A stretch of 64,000 nucleotides of DNA from Candidatus Melainabacteria bacterium (GTDB lineage: Bacteria; Cyanobacteriota; Vampirovibrionia; Obscuribacterales; Obscuribacteraceae): NCBI GenBank assembly GCA_016716405.1, contig JADJWK010000001.1:682001-746000 (forward strand). The letters are read 5' to 3'. Below are positions 20,206 through 27,626 of this stretch, piece by piece (position 1 is the first letter of the stretch; the number at the start of each line of letters is the position of its first letter). The notes under the pieces were generated by a model that was given only the letters and a program-made list of their open reading frames with translations, was not told the DNA's origin and made no database searches. The position numbers and the translations under genes are program-made.

Positions 20206-21087
20206 ATGTTTGAGAATCGCAGCAAAATCTTTCTGGGAATCTGTCTGTCCCTGATCCTTGTCCTGTCGAGTGCGGCAGGCGCTCTGGCCGGACAGCCGGC
20301 GGTGGAGCCGCAGACCCTCGCTCTGATTCAAAAGCTCGCCAGCAAGCCTGAGCTCATGCATATAGGTTATCTCCAGTATCTCATCGGCCTGCCCGAAAAC
20401 TGGCGCGCCCAGCGGGGGCTGTCGAAGAAGACTTATTTCTGGTACCAGGAGCCCCGCCGGCATGTGGCTTACCAGCTGGATCAGGCTGGTCCCCTGTCCG
20501 GAAGCGTCACCACCTCGAATTTCACCATCAATGTCCCCAATTCCCGGATAACCTTCAAGGATGTGGAAAAGCTTTTCGGCACAGGACATCGCGAGACTTT
20601 CGATCATCGCGCTTATCCAACCAGGGTGATCGCCGTCTCGCCTACTACTCATATCGCTTTCGTCCAGCCTCACGACTCTTTCAGGGTCAACCGCATAGTG
20701 ATCGGCTATCAGGGACCGCCCCTGCCTGCACCGTCCCGAGATGATCTGGAGCTCGCTTACAATTTCCGCAAAGCCGAGGCCCTGATGGCCTGCCAGAACG
20801 GACGGGGCGAGACGGGGATTCCTTTCTTGCAGGCAGATCTGGCGAGGCAGCCCGATAATGCCAGGCTTCATCTCCATTTAGCCCAGGCATACAAGAGCCA
20901 CCTGATGCTCAACGAGGCTATCGAGTCTTACAATCAGGCCATGCGTCTTTCCGGTGGAGACCCGGCGGTGGTCGCCGCCTGCCAGGCCGGTCTCGTGGAG
21001 CTCAAGGTCCTGCCGGCTGGCACTGTCAAGAATCAGGGCAGAAAGAGCTATCTGGCTGGTCATCAGGCAGACGGTCTGGGCCTGTGA
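20206..21087 (+). CDS. Secreted protein with C-terminal TPR
   Basis: A 293-residue protein with a signal peptide (cut after GALAG, about residue 29). The middle is an unrecognised domain (about 30-180); residues about 190-260 form one or two tetratricopeptide repeats (NARLHLHLAQAYKSHLMLNE and AIESYNQAMRLSGG). It is divergent from the peptidase gene, sharing a 114-base promoter gap. The likely role is protein binding in the periplasm, but no partner is evident. Confidence 0.7.
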   Translation: MFENRSKIFLGICLSLILVLSSAAGALAGQPAVEPQTLALIQKLASKPELMHIGYLQYLIGLPENWRAQRGLSKKTYFWYQEPRRHVAYQLDQAGPLSGSVTTSNFTINVPNSRITFKDVEKLFGTGHRETFDHRAYPTRVIAVSPTTHIAFVQPHDSFRVNRIVIGYQGPPLPAPSRDDLELAYNFRKAEALMACQNGRGETGIPFLQADLARQPDNARLHLHLAQAYKSHLMLNEAIESYNQAMRLSGGDPAVVAACQAGLVELKVLPAGTVKNQGRKSYLAGHQADGLGL

Positions 21088-21153
21088 CTGTGTCGGGGCT
21101 GAAAAATGTTGATATTGCCGGGTTTCCAGAGTTCTGTTCGAGATTAAATCCGC

Positions 21154-21181
21154 TTGACATTGACCGGGGCTGTGGTCTAAT
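21154..21181 (+). promoter_or_regulatory. Sigma-70-type promoter
   Basis: TTGACA (21154-21159), 16-base spacer, TCTAAT (21176-21181). It predicts a start of transcription near 21188, giving a 26-base leader to the ATG at 21214, and rules out the TTG at 21181 as start codon. Confidence 0.7.
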
Positions 21182-21213
21182 TGAGTACGTATTGTTCCCA
21201 CAATGGTGACCTG

Positions 21214-21648
21214 ATGTCTGCACAAGGACAAGGCAGTATTTTCGAAGCCCCGATCAACGAGCAGTTCCGCACCAGCGATGCCGGGGCAGGAATTGGCGGC
21301 GATCGCAATCCTTTCACGGATATCCTGGATGACATCCAGAAGAATGGCCTCGACGAAGGTGTTCGCCAGTTGCGGGATGGCATGATCGCCATGGGTGGGG
21401 GAGAGGCTGCCGACCCGGTCGGGCAGGGATTTCCTCCCGGGGATTCGGTCATGGATATGAAGGCCGCTGCCGAGAAGGGCGATGCCAATTTCGCTCAGGC
21501 CAATCAGGGCGAAGTCAGTAAAGACTCTCAATTCGCCAAGCTGGGAGCAGTCGGCGCTATGATGATGTCGGAGCTCTCGCCGGAGAATCAAGCCAAGCAG
21601 AGGCAGACAGAGTTGCACTGGGCGGAGCTCGAGAAGAACATCGCCTGA
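21214..21648 (+). CDS. Hypothetical acidic protein
   Basis: A 144-residue protein with no signal peptide or membrane helix and no recognised family. It is rich in Gly, Ala, Asp and Gln, low in aromatics, and looks partly disordered; the C-terminus (SPENQAKQRQTELHWAELEK) should be helical. The start at 21214 was chosen because a good promoter -10 box covers the alternative TTG at 21181. It has its own promoter and terminator, so it is a single-gene unit. Confidence 0.65.
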   Translation: MSAQGQGSIFEAPINEQFRTSDAGAGIGGDRNPFTDILDDIQKNGLDEGVRQLRDGMIAMGGGEAADPVGQGFPPGDSVMDMKAAAEKGDANFAQANQGEVSKDSQFAKLGAVGAMMMSELSPENQAKQRQTELHWAELEKNIA

Positions 21649-21673
21649 CACAGATAGAAATTCAAATACGAGA

Positions 21674-21700
21674 AATCCGAGCCCCGGCTCGGATTTTTTT
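21674..21700 (+). terminator. Intrinsic terminator
   Basis: AATCCGAGCC/GGCTCGGATT, 10-bp stem with a 2-base centre (effective 4-base loop), then seven T. Confidence 0.93.
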
Positions 21701-21750
21701 AGTTTTACAAGGCATAGGTAAATGCTGCGAAGTATGATTTCATTTCCTTT

Positions 21751-22788
21751 ATGACATACAGACCGACCGGAAAAAAGAAAGCCGTGTGGTCCGGGAAGAA
21801 TGCCGTTCTCCTGATTCATGGCGGAGCCGGAGCGATCAATCCGGATAAGCTCGAAGGCAGAAAGGAGAAGCAGTGCCTGGACAAGCTCCGGCAGTCCCTG
21901 ATAGCCGGCCAGAAGGTGCTCAGCTCCGGAGGCAGCAGTCTCGATGCCGTGGTGGCGGCGGTAAAGGTCCTCGAGGATTCCACCCTGTTCAATGCCGGGA
22001 AAGGCTCCTGTCTCACCCGCTCGGGCAAGGTCGAGATGGACGCGGCGATCATGGACGGCGCCACCGGGGCCAGTGGAGCCGTCACCGGGCTCAATTGCGT
22101 GCGTAATCCGATTACGGCTGCCAGGGCTGTGATGGAGCACAGCAACCATGTTTTGTTTTGCGGCAGGGGGGCCAACTCATTTGCTCGCAAGACGGCTCGA
22201 AAGGCTGGCTTGAAAATCGTCGATCCCAGTTATTTCGTTACCCAGAAAAGCTGGCGGGATCTGGAGCGAATTCTCAAAGCCGAGAAAGAGGCTGCCCGCA
22301 CCGGGATATCTGTGGACGCTCTGACCACCGGCGCCTCCCAGGGCGATGGAGCCTCGCCATGGTTCTGCGGCAGTCATAAATATGGCACCGTAGGCGCGGT
22401 GGGTCTGGATGACAGAGGCAATCTCGCCGCTGCCACATCCACCGGGGGCACTACCGGAAAGGACCCCGGCAGAGTGGGGGACTCGCCTATAATCGGCGCC
22501 GGGACCTTCGCCGACAACGGCAGCTGTGCTGTGTCTGCCACCGGGCATGGCGAGTATTTCATGCGCTGTGTGGCCGCGCACCAGATCAGTGTGCTGATCA
22601 AGCATTGCGGCGGCGACGTAGCCGCCGCTGCCGAGAAGGTGATTTTCGATTCGGTCGGTCGTGCTGGTGGCTCTGGTGGTGTCATAGTGCTTGATTCTCT
22701 CGGCAATTTTGCCACTCCATTCAATACCAGGGGCATGTTCCGGGGGGTGCTCGGGAAAAATGGCGAGATTGAAGTCGCGATTTTTTGA
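21751..22788 (+). CDS. iaaA: Isoaspartyl peptidase / type III L-asparaginase
   Basis: A 345-residue Ntn-hydrolase that removes isoaspartyl residues from peptides and can hydrolyse asparagine. The N-terminal LIHGGAGAI motif and NAGKGSCLTRSGKVEMDAAI are diagnostic. The protein cleaves itself before the nucleophile Thr213 in HKYGTVGAV; the STGGTTGKDPGRVGDSPIIGAG stretch lines the substrate pocket. The ribosome site is weak, and no signal peptide is seen. The downstream TPR gene starts 29 bases before its stop, so the two are translationally linked. Confidence 0.93.
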   Translation: MTYRPTGKKKAVWSGKNAVLLIHGGAGAINPDKLEGRKEKQCLDKLRQSLIAGQKVLSSGGSSLDAVVAAVKVLEDSTLFNAGKGSCLTRSGKVEMDAAIMDGATGASGAVTGLNCVRNPITAARAVMEHSNHVLFCGRGANSFARKTARKAGLKIVDPSYFVTQKSWRDLERILKAEKEAARTGISVDALTTGASQGDGASPWFCGSHKYGTVGAVGLDDRGNLAAATSTGGTTGKDPGRVGDSPIIGAGTFADNGSCAVSATGHGEYFMRCVAAHQISVLIKHCGGDVAAAAEKVIFDSVGRAGGSGGVIVLDSLGNFATPFNTRGMFRGVLGKNGEIEVAIF

Positions 22789-23923
22789 GATTGCCATTCT
22801 TGCCGGGTTTGCTTGCTTCCTGCGGGCTTTTCCCGCCGAGTCGAAAGAGGCGAGACCCTATCGCTCCCGGCATCTGGAGCAGGGTCTCTCTGCTCTCGAC
22901 AGGAAGGACTACCGGGAAGCCCTCAGACAGTTCCAGTTTGCCGCAGTCGACAATCCTCGCTCTGCCGTGGCGCATCTCGGGCGGGCCAGGGCCTATCATG
23001 CCCTGGGCAGGAAGAATCAGGCACTCGGGGAAGTGACCAGGGCGATCAAGCTTGATCCGAAATGCGCCGATGCCTATTTCTTGAGAGCAAAGCTCTATGA
23101 GTCCAGGAAAGATCCGGGCCGAGTCGTGGAGGATGCCGGCCAGGCAATCCGGTACAATCCCGGGATGGTCGAGGCATACTGTCTGAGAGCCAAGGCTTAT
23201 TATATGAGCAGCGAGATCGACTCCGGCAAGGACAATACCAGGGCCGGTATCAATGATTTGAAGACGGCCATCCGGCTCGACCCGAAATGCTCGGATGCTT
23301 ACGAATATCTCGGGGTCTGGCAGTGCGCGCGCAAGGAATACAAGGAGGCCCTGAAAAGTTTCAATAAGGCTATCGAGCTCTCTCCGAAAGAAGACAAGCT
23401 TTATCACTACAGGAGCATGATTTACAGCGGTCTCAAGCAATACGACAAGGCTCTGGTGGACACGAGCCATTATCTCGAACTCAATCCGCACGATGGCAAG
23501 GCCTGGTTGATTCGGGGCAGTCTGTACGAGCAGATCGGGGACCGCAAGAAAGCCTATGACGACTACAGCAAGGCGATTGCGGTAGGAGGAGGCAGAGAGT
23601 TCAGGGCTTTCTTCCAGCGTGGCAAGCTGGCCATGAGGCTGGGCAAGTATCAGGTGGCGAGAGACGACTTCAACAAGATTATCCAGGCCAATGGCTTTGA
23701 CGACGAAGCTTTCAAAGGTCGTGGTGATGCTTACATGGCTCTGGGCGACTATGCTCTGGCGGTCAGCGATTATAGCGAGGCAATTTCTCTGTGTCCGAAT
23801 GTGCCGGCTTATTACCAGGCACGCTCGCAAGCTTATCTCAGGGCAGGCAGGAAAGATCTGGCCGGCAAGGACGCTTCCAGGGCTGCCGAGCTCAAGGCCA
23901 AACCCGCAGTGGAAAAGATCTAG
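22760..23923 (+). CDS. Secreted or membrane-anchored TPR protein
   Basis: A 387-residue protein with an N-terminal hydrophobic segment (IAILAGFACFLRAFP) that acts as signal or anchor, followed by about nine tetratricopeptide repeats from residue 35 to the end (units such as ADAYFLRAKLYESRKDPGRV and KAWLIRGSLYEQIGDRKKAY). Such arrays bind protein partners. It overlaps the asparaginase gene by 29 bases with GGGGGG-rich ribosome site inside that gene. It ends 6 bases from the converging membrane protein gene. Confidence 0.82.
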   Translation: MARLKSRFFEIAILAGFACFLRAFPAESKEARPYRSRHLEQGLSALDRKDYREALRQFQFAAVDNPRSAVAHLGRARAYHALGRKNQALGEVTRAIKLDPKCADAYFLRAKLYESRKDPGRVVEDAGQAIRYNPGMVEAYCLRAKAYYMSSEIDSGKDNTRAGINDLKTAIRLDPKCSDAYEYLGVWQCARKEYKEALKSFNKAIELSPKEDKLYHYRSMIYSGLKQYDKALVDTSHYLELNPHDGKAWLIRGSLYEQIGDRKKAYDDYSKAIAVGGGREFRAFFQRGKLAMRLGKYQVARDDFNKIIQANGFDDEAFKGRGDAYMALGDYALAVSDYSEAISLCPNVPAYYQARSQAYLRAGRKDLAGKDASRAAELKAKPAVEKI

Positions 23924-23929
23924 AGCGCA

Positions 23930-24262
23930 TCAGGGCAAGAAACAGGACACCAGGTTGAAAGGCAGGTCCTTCGCGATTCGGGCGAGCCTGACCACATAGG
24001 GATACTGGCTGGAAGAACGAACATCCTGAACGATCCGGTCACGATCCGGGACACCTGCCACAGCCATGGAGGGAGAATTGTTTAATCGTCCTTTCATGAG
24101 CGAGCCGAAAAGATAAGAGGTGTAAATACGAGCGGTTTTTGCCGAGACCATTTCAGCCGAGGTCAGGACGAGACGATGAAGCCACAACCAGACAACCATC
24201 GAAAGGGAATTTACAGCCAGGATCGCCAGAAAGAGAAAGGCGAAAATGGATTCGATGATCAT
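23930..24262 (-). CDS. Small membrane protein, paralogue of 30007-30345
   Basis: A 110-residue protein with one N-terminal membrane helix (about 4-30) and a soluble C-terminal part. It shares with the gene at 30007 the pattern VVW-WLH-LVL, YLFG-LMKGR, then DRD-V, VR-SSQY-Y and DLP-N. No known family is recognised. GGAG lies 8 bases before the ATG. The 398 bases upstream (24263-24660) hold its promoter and that of the next plus gene, and nothing else that I can name. Confidence 0.7.
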   Translation of the reverse strand: MIIESIFAFLFLAILAVNSLSMVVWLWLHRLVLTSAEMVSAKTARIYTSYLFGSLMKGRLNNSPSMAVAGVPDRDRIVQDVRSSSQYPYVVRLARIAKDLPFNLVSCFLP

Positions 24263-24660
24263 GGTCGGGTCTCCGTAAGCATAAAGACATGGACGTGCCT
24301 GTGCTGAATCTGTTCCCCGAAATCTTTCTCGGGAAACTGTCCGGCCCGGGAAGTATTAGACGGTGCGCAAGGTGAGCTAGGGTTAAACTGTCAAATCTTT
24401 TCGTAATTGCACGTAGATAAGCTGTGAGCCAGAGCTTCGATCATGAGGTGCTATTTCAAAGCGCACAAGCTCTTTCAGGTTTCTTGATCGAGATCATTCT
24501 CGGTTTGGTTATCAAGAGGAAGTTCTGGTAGGCAGGAGTTATATCTCGTTCCTTAATTTCTGGTGCAAGCAACTGACTGACTAACCACCGACAACCCCTC
24601 TGCTCTTCTTCTCCAGCCGCCACGCTGGCGAAGATTTGCCCGGAAGCGAAGGAGAATCGC

Positions 24661-25173
24661 ATGTTCGTCTCACTCGAGCGTCCTCTTCCCGACAAGCATG
24701 TCAGCCTCATGGCTCGCAATCTCGCCGGCGAGGCGGACTACCAGCCCGGGCGCTTCCAGTTCGACTCGGAGCGCGCCAGGGTGCAGGCCGCTGTCAGCAC
24801 GGTCAACCATGACCTGGCTTTCCGCAGCCACAAGCTCTTCGGAATCGTCTTCAACCAGTTCGACTGGGCCGGCACCAGCGGCTGGGAGATCTGGAGCGAC
24901 AATACCGTGCACCTGCTGGTCTTCGCACTCGCCGTCGCCAGGCGACTCGACCAGCCTCTCAATGTGCATGCCGACCTCATGGAGCGGATTCTGGTGGCGG
25001 CATCTGTGAGCGGCATCAAGATCGACTTCGACTTCAGCAAGCCGCTTTCGGACTTGCATCCTGGCGACGAGACCGGGCATCTGGAGAAGGCTATCGGCAA
25101 TGGCGAGTACTTCGCCATCACCGATGCGGTCTTCCCGGAGGAGGTCAGACAGCTCCTTGCGGCGCATGCCTGA
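24661..25173 (+). CDS. Hypothetical protein
   Basis: A 170-residue soluble protein of unknown family. GAAGGAG precedes the start. The central part alternates hydrophobic and Trp/Asn-rich segments (SGWEIWSDNTVHLL, then a helix). It is the first of four co-oriented small genes (24661-27008) that are separated by GC-rich hairpins and share strong Shine-Dalgarno sites and GC-rich codons. No function can be given. Confidence 0.7.
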   Translation: MFVSLERPLPDKHVSLMARNLAGEADYQPGRFQFDSERARVQAAVSTVNHDLAFRSHKLFGIVFNQFDWAGTSGWEIWSDNTVHLLVFALAVARRLDQPLNVHADLMERILVAASVSGIKIDFDFSKPLSDLHPGDETGHLEKAIGNGEYFAITDAVFPEEVRQLLAAHA

Positions 25174-25194
25174 AGGCCTCATTCATACATCATC

Positions 25195-25346
25195 CTGAAC
25201 CTGCGCCAAAAGGCAGGGGAGGCCGGGTCGCCTGGCGGTCCGGTGCTGGTCGGCTCAAACGGGAGCCGACTGGGGAAACCTGATGGTTACCAGATTGCGC
25301 TGCTGTAGCAGCCGGTCTTTCGTTTAACTCAACCCGGGAAACTACC
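25195..25346 (+). other. Structured 173-base spacer
   Basis: Between two genes of the small-protein run. It contains a GTCGGCTC/GAGCCGAC hairpin near 25256-25276 and a GCTGCTGTAGCAGC hairpin near 25299-25312. No T-run follows, so these look like leader structure of the next gene rather than a terminator. Confidence 0.35.
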
Positions 25347-25613
25347 ATGAAAAACCCAAACGCAGTACCTGAAGAGCAGTTCGACGTCGAGGCTTTCGAG
25401 CGCGAGACCGGCTGGAGCTGGAACGACGCGGTGGACGAAGCCGCGACCGTTCAGCGCGAGAACCGGCTCTTCGGTGGTCGCCGCTATCGCAATCGCCGCC
25501 GCGAGAGCTTCGCCCGGCGCTTCAAGCGCCTCACCGGCTGGGCCTACGGCGACGCCCTGGACCTGGCTGCCGAGCTGCAGCGTGAGCGCCGCATCTTCGG
25601 ATGCGTCGCCTGA
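25347..25613 (+). CDS. Small protein with two tandem repeats
   Basis: An 88-residue basic protein made of two copies of one motif: TGWSWNDAVDEAATVQRENR (about 20-40, then LFG) and TGWAYGDALDLAAELQRERR (about 64-83, then IFG), joined by an Arg-rich linker (RRYRNRRRESFARRFKR). The duplication is internal to the gene. No known family is recognised; the basic linker would suit nucleic-acid or membrane-lipid binding. The start has CGGGAAAC upstream. Confidence 0.68.
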   Translation: MKNPNAVPEEQFDVEAFERETGWSWNDAVDEAATVQRENRLFGGRRYRNRRRESFARRFKRLTGWAYGDALDLAAELQRERRIFGCVA

Positions 25614-25622
25614 CGCGTCACC

Positions 25623-25650
25623 GGGGCGCCGGTTTCAGAACCGGTGCCCC
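25623..25650 (+). terminator. Hairpin between small genes, partial terminator
   Basis: GGGGCGCCGGTT/AACCGGTGCCCC with a TCAG loop, then TCTACTTTTCTCTT. It lies 9 bases after one gene and 28 bases before the next, so it may lower rather than end transcription. Confidence 0.65.
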
Positions 25651-25678
25651 TCTACTTTTCTCTTGAGGAGATTCAGTC

Positions 25679-26227
25679 ATGATCAGAATCACGATGAGTC
25701 GAGACCGTGACGGAGAGCACTTCGACCAGGGCAGCCGGCAGGAGGCTCCCCTGGAGGCCCTGCGGGTCCTGGTGCAGGCGGAGCTCGGCTTCGGTGCCGA
25801 GATCACCGAGGCCAGCGGCTCCCGCCTGGTGGTCGTCACCAGAGTGCTCGCCTGTGTCGATACCACCATCTTCGAAGGGACCCCGGAGGAGATGGAGGCA
25901 CTCAACCAGACCGCGTACTACTACCTGGCGGCCTGCCAGGAGCAGGACACGGTCATGGAAGGCGTTCTGGCCGACCTGGCCAGGCTCCCCAACAACGCCG
26001 GCGGCAACCCTCTCATCATCAGCATGGCAGCTCCCATGTTGATGGGACGCAACCGTCTGGCTCTCGCCAGCATGCGCGCCATGGGGATCGCCGACGAGCA
26101 TGATGTCGCCGCCGGAATGCTCATGGGGCTCGGGGACCTGTTCAGCGCTTTCCAGCTGATGGAGGAGAACCCCGGAATGAGCCTGGCTGCGGTCAGCGCT
26201 GCGGTGTCACCAGCGGTGGCAGCCTGA
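25679..26227 (+). CDS. Hypothetical protein
   Basis: A 182-residue soluble protein of unknown family with an excellent GAGGAG site. The N-terminal half is mixed; the C-terminal half is Met- and Ala-rich helices (NPLIISMAAPMLMGRNRLAL and a further MLMGLGDLFSAF), perhaps a helical hairpin that packs on a membrane or another protein. Third gene of the small-protein run. Confidence 0.68.
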   Translation: MIRITMSRDRDGEHFDQGSRQEAPLEALRVLVQAELGFGAEITEASGSRLVVVTRVLACVDTTIFEGTPEEMEALNQTAYYYLAACQEQDTVMEGVLADLARLPNNAGGNPLIISMAAPMLMGRNRLALASMRAMGIADEHDVAAGMLMGLGDLFSAFQLMEENPGMSLAAVSAAVSPAVAA

Positions 26228-26240
26228 GAGGTTTTCGCGG

Positions 26241-26268
26241 GCGCGAGCCGGGACAAGCCGGCTCGCGC
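26241..26268 (+). terminator. Hairpin between small genes
   Basis: GCGCGAGCCGG/CCGGCTCGCGC, perfect 11-bp stem with a 6-base loop, 13 bases after one stop and 23 bases before the next start. The T content after it is low, so read-through is expected. Confidence 0.55.
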
Positions 26269-26291
26269 TCATTGCTCTAACGGAGGCACCA

Positions 26292-27008
26292 ATGTCTGAG
26301 CAGTTTGAAGTCGAGCGAAAGTACGCCCTCGGCAAAGGCGACCTGGCTCGGGTGAGGAAGCGTCTCACCGAGGAGGGCTTCGTCTTCGTGGGCACCAGGC
26401 ACCAGCAGGATCACTTCGTTCCCGGCACCCGCAAGCACGAGCTGCTTCGGGTGCGCAGGGAAGGCACGCAACATTTCGCTCTCACGTTCAAGGAGCGGAT
26501 TGTCATCGATGGGGAGAAGACCCGCCGCGAAAGCGAGCCGGAGATTCATCCCATTGCCGCGCACCTGATTGTCGAGGCGGCATCCCGGGAGCTGCGCGCT
26601 CCTCTGCCGACTCTCTACAAGAAGCGTCGCGACTTCAAGCGCGCCTGGGGCGGCTTTGTCGCCCACGTAGTCCTGGATTACGTGCCAGAGCTCGGCGAGC
26701 TCTTCTCCAGCTATTTCATGGAGGTGGAGATCATCGTCGAGGATGCCGGCGAAGTGGCTCGCGCCAAGAAGCTGGTCAAGAAGATCGCAGAGCGGCTGCT
26801 GGGCGAGAAGCGCAAGCGCAACAAGCTCAGCTACCGGCGCATGCTCTTCAAGACCCTGAAGGCGAGAAAGCGCTTCCCGAAGCGCTGGAGTCGCCTCACC
26901 GGCAAGAAGAAGGGACGTCTCGATCCTCGTGACACCGGTGCCATCGGTTTCAGCCCGACTGGCCAGAAGGTGAAGCAGTCGAAGAGGTCTCGCAAGAAGG
27001 CCGCCTGA
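26292..27008 (+). CDS. CYTH-domain protein
   Basis: A 238-residue protein. FEVERKYAL at the start carries the ExExK signature (residues 6-10) of CYTH enzymes, which act on triphosphates (class IV adenylate cyclase, thiamine triphosphatase, inorganic triphosphatase). Further strands hold the expected basic and acidic pairs (LLRVRREG, LTFKERIV, EVEIIVED). A strongly basic tail (about 175-238, RRMLFKTLKARKRFPKRW onward) is extra to the domain and could bind nucleic acid or membranes. GGAGG-type site before ATG. Last gene of the small-protein run. Confidence 0.82.
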   Translation: MSEQFEVERKYALGKGDLARVRKRLTEEGFVFVGTRHQQDHFVPGTRKHELLRVRREGTQHFALTFKERIVIDGEKTRRESEPEIHPIAAHLIVEAASRELRAPLPTLYKKRRDFKRAWGGFVAHVVLDYVPELGELFSSYFMEVEIIVEDAGEVARAKKLVKKIAERLLGEKRKRNKLSYRRMLFKTLKARKRFPKRWSRLTGKKKGRLDPRDTGAIGFSPTGQKVKQSKRSRKKAA

Positions 27009-27098
27009 AAGGGCGTTTCGCGACGGTCCTACCCGCCTCCGGCTCGTTCCGGGGGCGGATAGCGGCCTGCGCGCAGAGCAACAAGAAGATCTGTCGCT

Positions 27099-27136
27099 TG
27101 GAGCATCCTTTGCGGTGCTCCATCCTTTCTTCTTTT
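27099..27136 (+). terminator. Intrinsic terminator
   Basis: GGAGCA/TGCTCC stem flanked by TTG/CA, followed by CCTTTCTTCTTTTC, 91 bases after the CYTH stop. Confidence 0.7.
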
Positions 27137-27396
27137 CAATCTGGAGAGAAGGCGACTATAGCAGGTAGTAAAATGGCGCAATCATAAGGAGTGTATTTAC
27201 GATTCGTGACCCAGCCTCTTTGCATATTTTCACAATGCCTCTCCAGTGAGGCTTGCAGGGTTTGCGCCAGGATCGACCAGGGACCTCTCGGACCTCGCCA
27301 CATTGCCCGTGCTCCTTTCCGGGACCCCCTTCCCAGGATCGATGCTAGCTTCGCGAGGCAGCTGGCTGGGAGCCGATACCGCATTTCTTTACAACC

Positions 27397-27445
27397 GTGG
27401 AATCAGGTATCTACCGTCCTTCTATAATCCAGGCTCTGATTCCAC
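27397..27445 (+). promoter_or_regulatory. Inverted repeat bracketing a TATAAT box
   Basis: GTGGAATCAG (27397-27406) and CTGATTCCAC (27436-27445) are a perfect 10-bp pair, 29 bases apart. TATAAT (27423-27428) lies between them. It could be an SPFH-gene promoter with an operator, about 190 bases before the start codon. No good -35 box is seen at 17 bases, so activator dependence is possible. The rest of the 618-base gap has no gene. Confidence 0.45.
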
Positions 27446-27626
27446 GCCTTCATCCGGAAGTCCGCCCAGCACCTTCGAACTACCCAGTTCCTGCAATTTG
27501 AGCATCTACCACCGATGGATTGCCACCGGTAGGAAAGCTCGCGGGCGTGTGGAGCGTGCGAATCACTACTGCAGCGCGAGCGTTGGGCTCTCGCTGGACA
27601 GTACCCAGTCAACTAGGTAAAGAACT

